From JBBSEZ01 sp038239195 (lineage in GTDB: Bacteria > Planctomycetota > Planctomycetia > Gemmatales > Gemmataceae), in contig JBBSEZ010000150.1 in assembly GCA_038239195.1 (NCBI GenBank), forward strand, positions 1 to 20,744: a DNA stretch of 20,744 nt. The letters are read 5' to 3'. Position numbers and translations under genes: made by a program. A model generated the notes under the pieces. It had not been told where the DNA came from and ran no database searches. It saw nothing but the letters and a program-made list of their open reading frames with translations. Of this stretch, positions 1 to 6,957 are shown in pieces (within the stretch, counting starts at the first letter, position 1; the number at the start of each line of letters is the position of its first letter).

Positions 1-146
1 CGGGCCCCCGCCCCCCACAAACGGTACCCCCCCAGCCCCCGCCCCCCGCCGTCCGGGTCGGGGGGGGGCCCTCCGCGCGCCCCCCCGGGGGGGGCCGGGC
101 GGCTCCCCCCCTCCCCCCCCCCCCCCACCCCACGTCACCTGGCCCG
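1..146. other. Low-complexity G/C edge, no gene
   Basis: This stretch is almost entirely runs of C or G, including a C run of well over ten bases around 107-126, with no coding signal. It ends just before the stop codon of the first gene. It looks like a poor-quality contig end rather than a biological feature, although a genuine GC-rich intergenic tract cannot be excluded. Confidence 0.6.
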
Positions 147-2570
147 TCATCGCTTCAGCGCGTACAGCACCGCCGCGCGCCCCAGCCTCACGGCGCTGTC
201 GTAGTCGTGCCCCAAACAGTCGGGCGACTTGCTGCGTTCCAGCGCACAGCCGACGTCGTAGCGGCTGTAGACGACGATCCACCGGCCCTTGTATTTGACG
301 CCCTCGAGCAACGGCTGGATTTCGCGGTAGCCGGGCGTCGGCTTGCCGTCGGGGCCGAGCACGCGGCAGCGCACGGTGCGAATTGGCTCGCCGTTGAGCT
401 CGGCGCCGTACAGCTCGTCGCCGGGCGGGATCGGCTCCAGCTTGAGCTTGTCGTCGGCCCAGAGCGTTTTCATGAACCGGCGGAAGGCCTTGTCGAAGGT
501 GGGGGCGCCGCAGCAGGCGTCGGCGAGCAGCAGGCCGCCGTTCTTCAGGCAGAAGCGCAGCTCCTTGACGTTGTCCTTGTCCTCCTTGAAGTCGCCGCGC
601 CCGTGCATGTAGAGGAAGCGGTGGTCGTGAACGCGCTCGTGACTGGGGAACACGTCGCCCTTGGTGAGCGTCACGTCGAGGCCGGCCTTGCGGGCCTCGG
701 CCATCAAGTTGGACATCGCCTTGGGCGCCGGCTTCCAGGTGCTCGTGCTCGGGTAGCGCAACTGCCCCACCTTGAGAAAGCCGCGCTTCAGCCGCGGGGA
801 CTTTTCCTCCGCCGCGATGGTGACGCGCGTCAGGCGCGGGCGGGGCGGTTCGAGGCCGGTGGCGTAGGCGATGATGTTGGCGCCCATCCGGAAGGCCTTC
901 TTGCCCTGCTTGTGCTCGGTGAGGTTGGCCTCCCAGTAGCCGGCCAGCGGGACGGGGCTGTAGACGAGGACGGTGCGGCAGCCCTGCTTGACGCCCTTGA
1001 GCGGGAAGTCCTTCGGCGAGCTGGCGAACTTGCCCGAGGCGGTCCACAGCGGATGTTCCGGCTCGATGGTCTCCAGGTCGGCGTCGAGGCCTTCCTTGGA
1101 CTCCACCAGATTGCGCAGGTCCTTGTCGAAGTTCGGAAAATGGGCCTTGCCGCAGCAGTTCTCGGCGACGACAAACCCGCCGTTGGCGAGATACTCCTTG
1201 AGGATGGCTCGGAGCTCGCCGCGCGGGGCCTGGTCGTGGCCGTTGAAGAAGACGATGGGCGACTGGAGCAGTTCCTGCACGATCGCCTTGCGGTCCTTCG
1301 CCCTCAGGTCGCGGTCGCGGACGTCGAAGGCCTGCCAGGCGAGCGGCTGGCGCTTGAACAGCTCGCGGCTGGCGAAGTCCACGAGGTGCTTCATGTCGTT
1401 GCGCTTGTTGTTCCAGCCGGTGTAGCTCGGCGCCCCGTAGGCCAGTTTCGAGATCAGCACGGGCGTTCTACCCTTGGCGAGGAAGAGGAGCGAGAAACTG
1501 GTGGCGATGACGGGGTCGCCGTCGAGCCCCCGACCGCCGGCGGCCGTGCCTCCCCAGGAGCCGTCGGCCTTCTGGCCCTTGACGAGGAAGCGGCAGCCGA
1601 CCTCGTACCAGTCGTGCCCGCCGAAGAAGCGCTGGCCCGTCAGCCGCCCGGCGCGCTCGATGCCGTAGAGCGCGTAGAAGGGCGTGTCGAACACCTTGCC
1701 GGCGTTCGTGGGCGTGATCTCGCTGGGGAAGGCCTGGCCGAGGTAGGCGAGGGCCCGGACGACGGCGTTGTTCTCGTCGTACTCGCCGCACTTCTCGGCG
1801 CTGCCGTCGGGGCGCAGCCGGGACTTGCCCACGTTGAGGTCGAGCCCGGTGATGAGCAGGTTGCACAGTCCCGCCGTGGTCATTGTGACCGTGACGCGCT
1901 TGTCGGAGCCCGGGAAGTAGCCCCAGCCACCCAGGGCCCCGCCCCTTACCTCCGGGTCGCCGACCTTGAGCTGCGTGTCGAGGTAGAGCTTCTGGATCTC
2001 TTTGAGGTCTTTTTCGGGGACGGACACGCCAGAGCGGATGGCCTCGTGCAGGGCGAGGAGGGCATACTGCGAGTTGGAGTTGTCGGCCACGGTCCGCGCC
2101 CTGCTGTAGCCCCAGCCCTTGGCGGTGCGCAGGTCGAGGAGCCAGCGGACGTTGGCGTTGATGCGCAGGCGGTCGATCGGCTGGCCGGCATTCACGTAGA
2201 CCATCGTTTGCAAGGCGACGACATAGGTGTGTTCCGCCTTGACGTCGCGCAGGTAGGCGAGGCCCTTCTGCACCTTCGGGTCGGTAGGCGGGACGCCCGC
2301 CTGGAGGAGCGCAAGCAGCGCCAGGCCGGTTGCGCCGCCGCGATAGGCCGGAAAGACCTCCCAGTGGCCCTGGTCGCTCTGCTTGTTCTTGAGAAAGGCG
2401 ACGCCGTCGGCGATCGACTTGCGGACCTTGTCCACGAGCTCGTCCTCGTCCTCCGCCGCGGCGGGGGCGAGACGGGCGACGGGCGCGATCGGCGCCCGGC
2501 CGGCGGGGACGACCAAGAAGACGGACAGGGGCAACATCAGCGAGGCGAGCAGAGCGAAGCGCGAACGCAT
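147..2570 (-). CDS. Exported prenyltransferase/squalene-cyclase-like barrel protein with tandem DUF4159 domains
   Basis: The protein is 807 aa. The start at 2570 is preferred over an upstream ATG at 2735 because it begins a classic signal peptide (MRSRFALLASLMLPLSVFLV) and has GGAGGGG six bases upstream; the longer version adds a proline-rich leader with no signal. Residues about 45-370 resemble the alpha/alpha repeats of prenyltransferase and squalene-cyclase barrels, with helical repeats containing G-W-G and D-G-S-W-G-type motifs. Residues about 375-573 and 598-807 look like two DUF4159 copies. The second has the typical LRYPS, LYMHGRGDF and GGLLLADACCG blocks; the first is a divergent copy with GGFVVAENCCGKAHF. 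DUF4159 proteins of this architecture are common in planctomycetes and their biochemical role is unknown; a periplasmic role is inferred from the signal peptide. The gene is transcribed away from the 2571-3215 region. Confidence 0.88.
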   Translation of the reverse strand: MRSRFALLASLMLPLSVFLVVPAGRAPIAPVARLAPAAAEDEDELVDKVRKSIADGVAFLKNKQSDQGHWEVFPAYRGGATGLALLALLQAGVPPTDPKVQKGLAYLRDVKAEHTYVVALQTMVYVNAGQPIDRLRINANVRWLLDLRTAKGWGYSRARTVADNSNSQYALLALHEAIRSGVSVPEKDLKEIQKLYLDTQLKVGDPEVRGGALGGWGYFPGSDKRVTVTMTTAGLCNLLITGLDLNVGKSRLRPDGSAEKCGEYDENNAVVRALAYLGQAFPSEITPTNAGKVFDTPFYALYGIERAGRLTGQRFFGGHDWYEVGCRFLVKGQKADGSWGGTAAGGRGLDGDPVIATSFSLLFLAKGRTPVLISKLAYGAPSYTGWNNKRNDMKHLVDFASRELFKRQPLAWQAFDVRDRDLRAKDRKAIVQELLQSPIVFFNGHDQAPRGELRAILKEYLANGGFVVAENCCGKAHFPNFDKDLRNLVESKEGLDADLETIEPEHPLWTASGKFASSPKDFPLKGVKQGCRTVLVYSPVPLAGYWEANLTEHKQGKKAFRMGANIIAYATGLEPPRPRLTRVTIAAEEKSPRLKRGFLKVGQLRYPSTSTWKPAPKAMSNLMAEARKAGLDVTLTKGDVFPSHERVHDHRFLYMHGRGDFKEDKDNVKELRFCLKNGGLLLADACCGAPTFDKAFRRFMKTLWADDKLKLEPIPPGDELYGAELNGEPIRTVRCRVLGPDGKPTPGYREIQPLLEGVKYKGRWIVVYSRYDVGCALERSKSPDCLGHDYDSAVRLGRAAVLYALKR

Positions 2571-2908
2571 GACGGCCCCTCCGGGCGGTGGCGGACGAGA
2601 CGAGGGCGAGACCTTCTCCATTCTGAACGGCGGCGGGAACGATGCCAAGAGAGAACTGAGGGCGGTCCTGGCGGGGTGGGGCGCTCCCGGATCTTTAGCC
2701 CCTCCCGCCTGGCAGGGCCGCGACAGCCGCCTCACTGTCGGGCCCTCCGACAGCGCGCCGGAGCCTCCGACGGCTGGGCTCGAGGCGCCCGGTGGCCCGG
2801 CGCCGGCCCAATCGTCTCAACTCCTTTTCCCAAAACGACTTGATAAAATCTACTCCGTTCCTCCGAGAAGCGGCACGGAGCGTGCTATTAACAGAGGCGC
2901 CACCAACG

Positions 2909-3129
2909 CGATGAGGCCGATTCCCTCATCGGACCAAATCAAGCAACCGGGCAACGGCGCCCGGTTCGCACCCGAGGGTCGCCCAGGGTGCCGCACGGCT
3001 TCGCCCGCCGTGCAACCGGCCCGCCAGGGGAAAGGGGCCTTTCCCCCGTCGGGACGGTCGTCGGAGGTGGCCAAAGGGGAGCGAGGTCGCCCAACAGGCC
3101 CACGCCCTGCCCCCTTTGGCCCGCCTCCG
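2909..3129. repeat. Four successive hairpins in the divergent intergenic region
   Basis: The 645-base region 2571-3215 separates two divergently transcribed genes and holds no convincing gene. It contains four inverted repeats in a row: arms 2909-2916/2924-2931 (8 bp, 7-nt loop), 2945-2952/2959-2966 (8 bp, 6-nt loop), 2993-2999/3007-3013 (7 bp, 7-nt loop), and a larger interrupted one, 3062-3079/3111-3129, made of an 11-bp block plus a 6-bp block. The largest lies about 90-150 bases before the dehydrogenase start, so it could be part of a structured 5' leader. No known riboswitch family was recognised, and no clear -35/-10 pair stands out. Confidence 0.55.
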
Positions 3130-3215
3130 GCATACGCCTCTCGTCCGCCAATCCCTTCTCTTCTACAACATCCCCCGCGGAACGAAACGCGATACGACAA
3201 GCAAGAGGGCCCGTC

Positions 3216-3998
3216 ATGGGGGTTTTGGAGCTGTTTCGGCTCGACGGGCGGCGCGCCCTGGTGACGGGGGGCAGTCGTGGGCTGGGTCGGGCGATGGCGC
3301 AGGCATTCGCCGAGGCGGGCGCCGACCTGGTGCTGGTGGGGCGCACGGCCGAGAGCCTGGCGGAGGCCGCCAGCGAGCTGCGGGCGCTGGGGCGCTCCGT
3401 CGAGGTGATGGAGGCGGACCTGGGCAGCGGGGAGGAGGCGGAGCGGCTGTGCGGCGAGGTGCTGGCGCGGTTCGGGGGCGTGGACGTGTTGGCGAACAAC
3501 GTCGGCGGGCGGCGCGAGGACTTGCCGACGGAGACGATGCCGCTGGAGGCGTGGCGTCGCTTCCTCGACCTGAACCTGACGAGCGCCTTTGTTTGCATGC
3601 AGCGCCTGGGGGCGGGGATGCTGGCGCGGCGCTGGGGGCGGATCATCAACGTGGCCTCGATCGCGGGCCCGCTGGTGGCGATGCGCGGCATCGAAGGTCG
3701 GCACTACGAGACGGCCAAGGCGGCGCTGGTCGGGCTGACGAGGTCGGTGGCGGCCGACTGGGCGGCGCGGGGCGTCACCGTCAACGCCATTGCGCCGGGC
3801 GGGTTCCTGACGGAGCCGAACCGGCGCTGGTTCCGCGAACGGCCATCGTTCCAGGCGGAGTTCGAGGCGAACGTGCCGATGGGCCGGCTGGGTGAACCGG
3901 AAGAGATCGGGCCGCTGGCGCTGTACCTGGCGAGCGAGGCGTCGCGGTACATGACGGGGGCGCTGCTGGTGCTGGACGGCGGGTATACGCTATGGTGA
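3216..3998 (+). CDS. SDR family NAD(P)-dependent oxidoreductase
   Basis: The protein is 260 aa, the usual length for a classical short-chain dehydrogenase/reductase. The Rossmann motif TGGSRGLG is at residues 17-24, NNVGG at 94-98 (NNAG equivalent), the structural Asn at 120, and the catalytic Ser148 and Y164-x3-K168 (YETAK) are present, followed by the APGG turn. The C-terminus ends with the family's typical LVLDGG block. The start at 3216 is chosen because the fold begins immediately and AAGAGGG lies upstream; an in-frame upstream start at 2988 would add a non-homologous leader through the hairpin region. Overall it resembles gluconate 5-dehydrogenase or 3-oxoacyl-ACP reductase relatives, but the substrate cannot be read from sequence. 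The next gene, on the same strand 95 bases on, is a sugar isomerase-like protein, which weakly favours a sugar substrate. Confidence 0.93.
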   Translation: MGVLELFRLDGRRALVTGGSRGLGRAMAQAFAEAGADLVLVGRTAESLAEAASELRALGRSVEVMEADLGSGEEAERLCGEVLARFGGVDVLANNVGGRREDLPTETMPLEAWRRFLDLNLTSAFVCMQRLGAGMLARRWGRIINVASIAGPLVAMRGIEGRHYETAKAALVGLTRSVAADWAARGVTVNAIAPGGFLTEPNRRWFRERPSFQAEFEANVPMGRLGEPEEIGPLALYLASEASRYMTGALLVLDGGYTLW

Positions 3999-4078
3999 CA
4001 GGATGACAAGGTGAGAGCCGGGATGATCGCGGCCATGCTCTTTCACCCGATCACCCTGTCACCCCCTCACCTTGTCAC
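3995..4078. repeat. Four copies of a 12-bp GTGACA(A/G)GGTGA element, two in each orientation
   Basis: The gap between the dehydrogenase and isomerase genes is built from a 12-mer. Two near-copies lie on the plus strand (3995-4006, overlapping the dehydrogenase stop, and 4003-4014). Two inverted copies follow at 4051-4062 and 4067-4078. The arms 4004-4015 and 4066-4077 are a perfect 12-bp inverted repeat, and 3995-4002 with 4055-4062 is a perfect 8-bp one. The two pairings cross (A-B-A'-B' order), so they would form either a pseudoknot or alternative stems. It could be a terminator or attenuator between the genes, or an expanded intergenic repeat; no U-tract follows it. Confidence 0.6.
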
Positions 4079-4093
4079 GAAGAGGAGCCAGCC

Positions 4094-5086
4094 ATGTCCG
4101 AGCCCGTCAGTCGTCGCACCGCCCTGGGTTCCGCTCTGGTCGCGGGAAGCGCCCTCGCCGCGGGGCCGGCGGCCCGACCAGCCGCGCGGCCGGGGCCGCT
4201 CGCCGCCTCGGCGAAGCGCTACGACATGAAGAAGTCGATCAACCTGTGGGCCTTTCCCTACCCCGGGCGCATGACGCTGCGACAGTGTTTGCAACTGGCG
4301 AAGGACGCCGGGTTCGACGGCATCGAGCTCAACTACGACCTCGAAAGCGATTTGTCCCCCAAGGCGGGGGCCAAGGAACTGCGGGCGATCCGCAAGATGG
4401 CGCAGGACGTCGGCATCGCCATCAGCGGGCTGTGCTCGTTCCTGTTCTGGCCCTACTCGCTCACGAGCAACAACGTGGGGGCGCGGGCGCAGGGCATGAA
4501 ACTGGCCGGGCAGATGCTGGAGGCGGCGGCGCTGCTGGGGACAGAGAATTTGCTCGTGGTGCCCGGGGCGGTCCACGTGCCGTGGATCAAGGACCACGAC
4601 CCGGTGGCGCTCGACGCGTGCGACCGGCGGGCCAAGGAGGCGGTCGGCAAGCTGGTGCCGCGCGCCGAGAAGCTGGGCGTGACGCTCAACGTCGAGAACA
4701 TCTTCTTCAACGGCTACTTGCTCAGCCCGGCGGACATGAATGCGTTCATCGATAGCTTCCGGAGCAAGAGCGTGCGCGCCCACTTCGATACGGGCAACAT
4801 CATGCTGTTCCAGTTTCCAGAAGACTGGATCAAGGCGCTGGGGGCCCGGATCAAGAACATCCACCTGAAGGAATTTACCAAGAAGGGGACCGACCATTCG
4901 CTGGAGTGTTTTCGCCCCCTGCTCGACGGGACGACCAACTGGCCGGCGGTGATGGAGGCGCTGGAGGGCATCGGCTACCGGGGCTACCTGACCTTCGAGT
5001 ATTTCCACCCCTTCGCCCATTACCCGGAGGCGCTGATCTACCAGACCTCCGACGCGCTCGATCGGATCCTGGGGAAGAAGCGGTAG
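4094..5086 (+). CDS. Tat-exported sugar phosphate isomerase/epimerase-like TIM barrel protein
   Basis: The protein is 330 aa. The N-terminus has a twin-arginine signal (SRRTALG at residues 6-12, then an Ala/Gly-rich hydrophobic stretch and Ala/Pro-rich linker to about 40), indicating Tat export. From about residue 46 it matches the xylose isomerase-like/AP endonuclease 2 TIM barrel family. Candidate metal ligands are Glu201 (NVEN), Asp232 (HFDTGN), His257 (NIHLKE) and Glu302 (FEYF), the usual Glu-Asp-His-Glu set; Glu78 in GIELN is also conserved. The start has AGGAG about six bases upstream. Exported members of this family are abundant in planctomycetes and are generally annotated only as sugar isomerase/epimerase. 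The true substrate is unknown. It probably shares a transcript with the preceding dehydrogenase unless the repeat between them terminates it. Confidence 0.9.
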   Translation: MSEPVSRRTALGSALVAGSALAAGPAARPAARPGPLAASAKRYDMKKSINLWAFPYPGRMTLRQCLQLAKDAGFDGIELNYDLESDLSPKAGAKELRAIRKMAQDVGIAISGLCSFLFWPYSLTSNNVGARAQGMKLAGQMLEAAALLGTENLLVVPGAVHVPWIKDHDPVALDACDRRAKEAVGKLVPRAEKLGVTLNVENIFFNGYLLSPADMNAFIDSFRSKSVRAHFDTGNIMLFQFPEDWIKALGARIKNIHLKEFTKKGTDHSLECFRPLLDGTTNWPAVMEALEGIGYRGYLTFEYFHPFAHYPEALIYQTSDALDRILGKKR

Positions 5087-5177
5087 GCGCGTTTTTCGGC
5101 CTTGACGGGCCGGCGAGGACGTGGCACCTTCTGCACGGCCCAGCGTGCGCCCCCAAGGCGAGCCAGGGGAAAAGGAA

Positions 5178-5217
5178 GAGGCGCCGCTTCGCCACCGGAG
5201 TGGAGAGGAGGCGCCTC
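5178..5217 (-). terminator. Probable intrinsic terminator after the Flp pilin gene
   Basis: Read on the minus strand, an 8-bp perfect stem GAGGCGCC/GGCGCCTC (arms 5210-5217 and 5178-5185) encloses a smaller CCAC-TCCG-GTGG hairpin and is followed by the pyrimidine-rich run TTCCTTTTCCCC. It lies 24 bases after the pilin stop codon. The U-tract is interrupted, so efficiency is uncertain. Confidence 0.6.
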
Positions 5218-5241
5218 GCATGGGCGGAGACGGTTGGCGAC

Positions 5242-5430
5242 TTAGCTGCCGGTCTTGCCGACCTGAGTGCCGACGTAGCTGAACGTGTTGTTGGCGTTGG
5301 TGCCCAGCGCCGTGATCGCGGTGATGCACACCACGATGATGAGCGCCAGCATGACGGCGTACTCGACGGCGGTCGGGCCGTCTTCTGCCTTGAGGAAGTT
5401 CACGGCCGACTTGGCGAAGCGCGTCAACAT
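5242..5430 (-). CDS. Flp family type IVb pilin
   Basis: The protein is 62 aa, the normal size for an Flp/Fap pilin precursor. The leader ends at Gly18 and is followed by PTAVEY, with Glu at +5 and Tyr at +6 of the predicted mature protein; this is the prepilin peptidase recognition pattern of Flp pilins (G/xTAxEY). A single hydrophobic helix follows (about residues 25-43). The mature pilin would be assembled by a Tad machine, which is not in this window, so this is a stand-alone pilin gene. The ribosome site GAAAGGA lies about 11 bases before the ATG. The roughly 200-base leader carries a c-di-GMP riboswitch, so expression is probably coupled to the attachment/motility second messenger. A terminator candidate follows the gene, which suggests a monocistronic transcript. 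Confidence 0.93.
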   Translation of the reverse strand: MLTRFAKSAVNFLKAEDGPTAVEYAVMLALIIVVCITAITALGTNANNTFSYVGTQVGKTGS

Positions 5431-5460
5431 GGGAAACCCTGTCCTTTCGTTAGCCCAGAC

Positions 5461-5488
5461 AAAAGGTGCGACAAGTCCGTCTTGCCGC
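5461..5488 (-). terminator. Candidate expression-platform terminator between riboswitch and pilin start
   Basis: On the minus strand, GCGGCAAG (5488-5481) can pair with CTTGTCGC (5475-5468) across a 5-base loop, with one G-U pair, and is followed by ACCTTTTG. This resembles a weak intrinsic terminator about 30-60 bases before the pilin ATG. An alternative pairing exists: AAGGTGTG just after the riboswitch (5547-5540) is complementary, with one G-U pair, to CGCACCTT (5470-5463), which overlaps the terminator 3' arm and U-tract. That makes a plausible antiterminator. The direction of switching cannot be decided by eye. Confidence 0.4.
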
Positions 5489-5540
5489 CGTGGGACCGCC
5501 CCCCTACCCGACCCGAGATGGAGAAAAGCCCGGAGGACTC

Positions 5541-5632
5541 ACACCTTGCGGTAACCTGGCCGCCCCCCCTTTGGAAGGAGGGGCCCATGGCTTTGCGTCC
5601 CATCCTTGCGGATGGTTTGCCTTTGTCGAGTG
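5541..5632 (-). promoter_or_regulatory. Cyclic-di-GMP-I (GEMM-I) riboswitch
   Basis: The minus strand shows the class I c-di-GMP aptamer in order. GGCAAACC (5621-5614) is followed by a CCATCC-GCAA-GGATGG stem with a GNRA tetraloop, then GGACGCAAAGCC, a second GC-rich arm (CATGGGCCCCTCC paired with the GGGGGGGC region) and the closing GGTTACC (5556-5550). This matches the known Vibrio Vc2 aptamer closely, including identical GGCAAACC, GGGACGCAAAGCC and GGTTACC blocks. The G before CAAACC corresponds to the guanine that gives c-di-GMP specificity (adenine in the cGAMP-sensing variants), so c-di-GMP is the likely ligand. It sits 120 bases before the Flp pilin ATG on the same strand and very probably controls it. 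Confidence 0.93.
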
Positions 5633-5847
5633 ACCCGGGGGAGGTCGAGTGCGGTTCGGTCCCGCGAGAAACATGGGACAGGCCGAATGGGTTGTCAAGC
5701 AAGGCGACGGAAATCTTGGGGATTGCCGGGGCGGGGTTGAGGGATGACCTCAAGTGGCGCAAGGGTGGCGGTCGATGAGAGAGGGAGCGTTGCGCCCGTC
5801 GGCCCGGCAAGGGGCGAGGGCCGGCGCCGGATCAGGAGGAGACGAGC

Positions 5848-6186
5848 ATGGCCAGGGAGCACGGCGGGCCGTCGATCGAGAAGCTCGTGCGGCGCTTGCG
5901 GTCGCCGGACATGGCGGTGCGGGTCCACGCCGCGGTGGTGCTGAGCGAGAAGGGCCCGGCGGCGAGCGAAGCCGTGCCCGGGCTGTTGCAGGCGCTGAGC
6001 GACGAGGACGCGCACGTGCGCCGGCTGGCCGCGTGGGTGCTGGGGTACACGGGATCGGCAGAGCCGGAGGCAGGGGCGGCGTTGCAAGGGGCGCTGCGCG
6101 ACGACGACGACGGAGTGCGGCGCATGGCGGGGGCCGCGCTGGCGCTGCTGAGCCTGGCGGCGGGGGGGGGCCGGCTGGCGTCGTGA
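5848..6186 (+). CDS. Small HEAT-repeat protein
   Basis: The protein is 112 aa with AGGAGGA about eight bases before the ATG. Residues about 7-105 form roughly three helical HEAT/PBS-lyase-type repeats with the pattern VRxxAAxxLxxxGxxA...PxLLxALxDxDxxVRRxAAxxLG. The repeats align at VRVHAAVVL, VRRLAAWVLG and VRRMAGAALALL. Such repeats are protein-interaction scaffolds, and no catalytic domain is present. There is no signal peptide, so a cytoplasmic location is inferred. It is convergent with the tRNA gene on the other strand and has no obvious partner gene. The preceding bases 5633-5847 hold no other recognised feature. Confidence 0.82.
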   Translation: MAREHGGPSIEKLVRRLRSPDMAVRVHAAVVLSEKGPAASEAVPGLLQALSDEDAHVRRLAAWVLGYTGSAEPEAGAALQGALRDDDDGVRRMAGAALALLSLAAGGGRLAS

Positions 6187-6300
6187 GCGAAGCCGGCACG
6201 CTCTCCGCGACGCCTGGCCCACGCGCTTTCCCCCGGTGGCTCGCCCGGCCTCCTCGAAGGGGGGCGCCGAGAACGGCGCCCGGGCCTCACCGGTTCGGAG

Positions 6301-6372
6301 TGGGCCGGACAGGATTCGAACCTGTAACCAAGGGATTATGAGTCCCGCGCTCTACCGTTGAGCTACCGGCCC
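6301..6372 (-). tRNA. tRNA with CAU anticodon, probably tRNA-Ile2 (or elongator tRNA-Met)
   Basis: The 72-nt minus-strand sequence folds as a full cloverleaf. It has a 7-bp acceptor stem GGGCCGG/CCGGCCC, a D arm GCTC-AACGGTA-GAGC, an anticodon arm with loop CTCATAA (anticodon CAU; the outermost C-U pair of the stem is mismatched), and a T arm ACAGG-TTCGAAT-CCTGT. The discriminator is A and CCA is not encoded. The anticodon could be Met or, after lysidine modification, Ile for AUA codons. The anticodon-to-variable region (CTCATAATCCCTTGGTT) resembles tRNA-Ile2 more than elongator Met, but this is a judgement by eye. It is not an initiator, since the acceptor stem is fully paired and the anticodon stem lacks the triple GC pairs in initiator position. 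Confidence 0.9.
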
Positions 6373-6392
6373 GATCTCATTTATCTTCTTTC

Positions 6393-6517
6393 CGGGGCCG
6401 CCCCACTCGGGGGCGCCCCGAAGGCACTTTACGATAAGACGGCGCTGGCGTCGAGGTGGTTCGCCGGGCGGTCGAGCGGGGCGGCCCTCCGGGCGGGCGG
6501 GACGTTCCGCCCGCCCG
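6393..6517. repeat. Two GC-rich hairpins between the tRNA and the STAS gene
   Basis: The 219-base gap 6373-6591 has no gene. It contains a strong hairpin spanning 6393-6420 (CGGGGC...GCCCCG with one bulge) and a perfect 11-bp hairpin with arms 6490-6500 and 6507-6517 around a 6-base loop. The latter lies 75 bases after the end of the STAS gene and may mark the 3' end of that transcript, though no U-tract follows. Confidence 0.5.
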
Positions 6518-6591
6518 CCGTCCAGCGTTGCGGTAGCGCCAGCCGGAGAAGGGGGCCTGGGCCGACTGCCAGCAAGCTTTCCCCAAGGCGC

Positions 6592-6957
6592 TCAGGCAGC
6601 CCTGGGCAGGGCCAGAAGGGCCGCCTGCCGATCGGGGCGGACCGTCAGCACGCGATCCAGGGTGAGGATGCGGAGGGTGCTGGCGACCTCCGGCTGTAGC
6701 CCGTACAAGACGAGGAGGCCGCCCCGCCCCGTCATCTCCTCCCGCCAGAACAGCAGCGACGAGAAAAAGGCGCTGCCGGCGAAGGTCAGGCCGCTGAGGT
6801 CGAGCAGGACGTGCCGGGGCTGCTCCGCCTGCACCACCTGGTCGAAGTACTGCTCCAGCTGGAGCCCGTTGCTCGCCTCCGCCTCGCCCGCGATGCTCAG
6901 AACGATGACCTTGGGGGCGTGCCGCAAGGCCTGCTGGCTCAACTCGAGAACTGGCAT
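6592..6957 (-). CDS. STAS-domain anti-sigma factor antagonist (RsbV/SpoIIAA-like)
   Basis: The protein is 121 aa, one STAS domain and nothing else. Residues 49-70 (HVLLDLSGLTFAGSAFFSSL) match the central VxxDLSxLxFxxSxGLxxL block, with Ser62 at the position normally phosphorylated by an anti-sigma kinase; the usual Asp before it is Gly here. The start at 6957 has AGGGAG upstream and overlaps the preceding aldolase gene by 19 bases, so translation is probably coupled. In partner switching, the dephosphorylated protein binds an anti-sigma kinase and frees a sigma factor. The RsbU-type phosphatase at the other end of the same co-directional block (13020-14366) is an obvious candidate to dephosphorylate it. 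No kinase or sigma factor gene is in the window. The domain call is firm; the partnership is inferred. Confidence 0.88.
   Translation of the reverse strand: MPVLELSQQALRHAPKVIVLSIAGEAEASNGLQLEQYFDQVVQAEQPRHVLLDLSGLTFAGSAFFSSLLFWREEMTGRGGLLVLYGLQPEVASTLRILTLDRVLTVRPDRQAALLALPRAA

Noticed and set aside
207..2843. 878-codon plus-strand open frame opposite the DUF4159 gene
   Set aside because: Shadow of high third-position GC; composition is Ala/Gly/Arg/Val-rich with no domain, while the minus-strand frame has a signal peptide and recognisable domains.
5097..5112. CGGCC/GGCCG hairpin next to TTTTT after the isomerase gene
   Set aside because: The T run precedes the stem on the plus strand and is an A run after it on the minus strand, so it is not an intrinsic terminator for either direction.
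5587..5778. 63-codon plus-strand open frame with a strong-looking AAGGAGG before its ATG
   Set aside because: It is antisense to the c-di-GMP riboswitch; the apparent ribosome site is part of the aptamer's GC-rich arm, and codon use has low third-position GC unlike the neighbouring genes.
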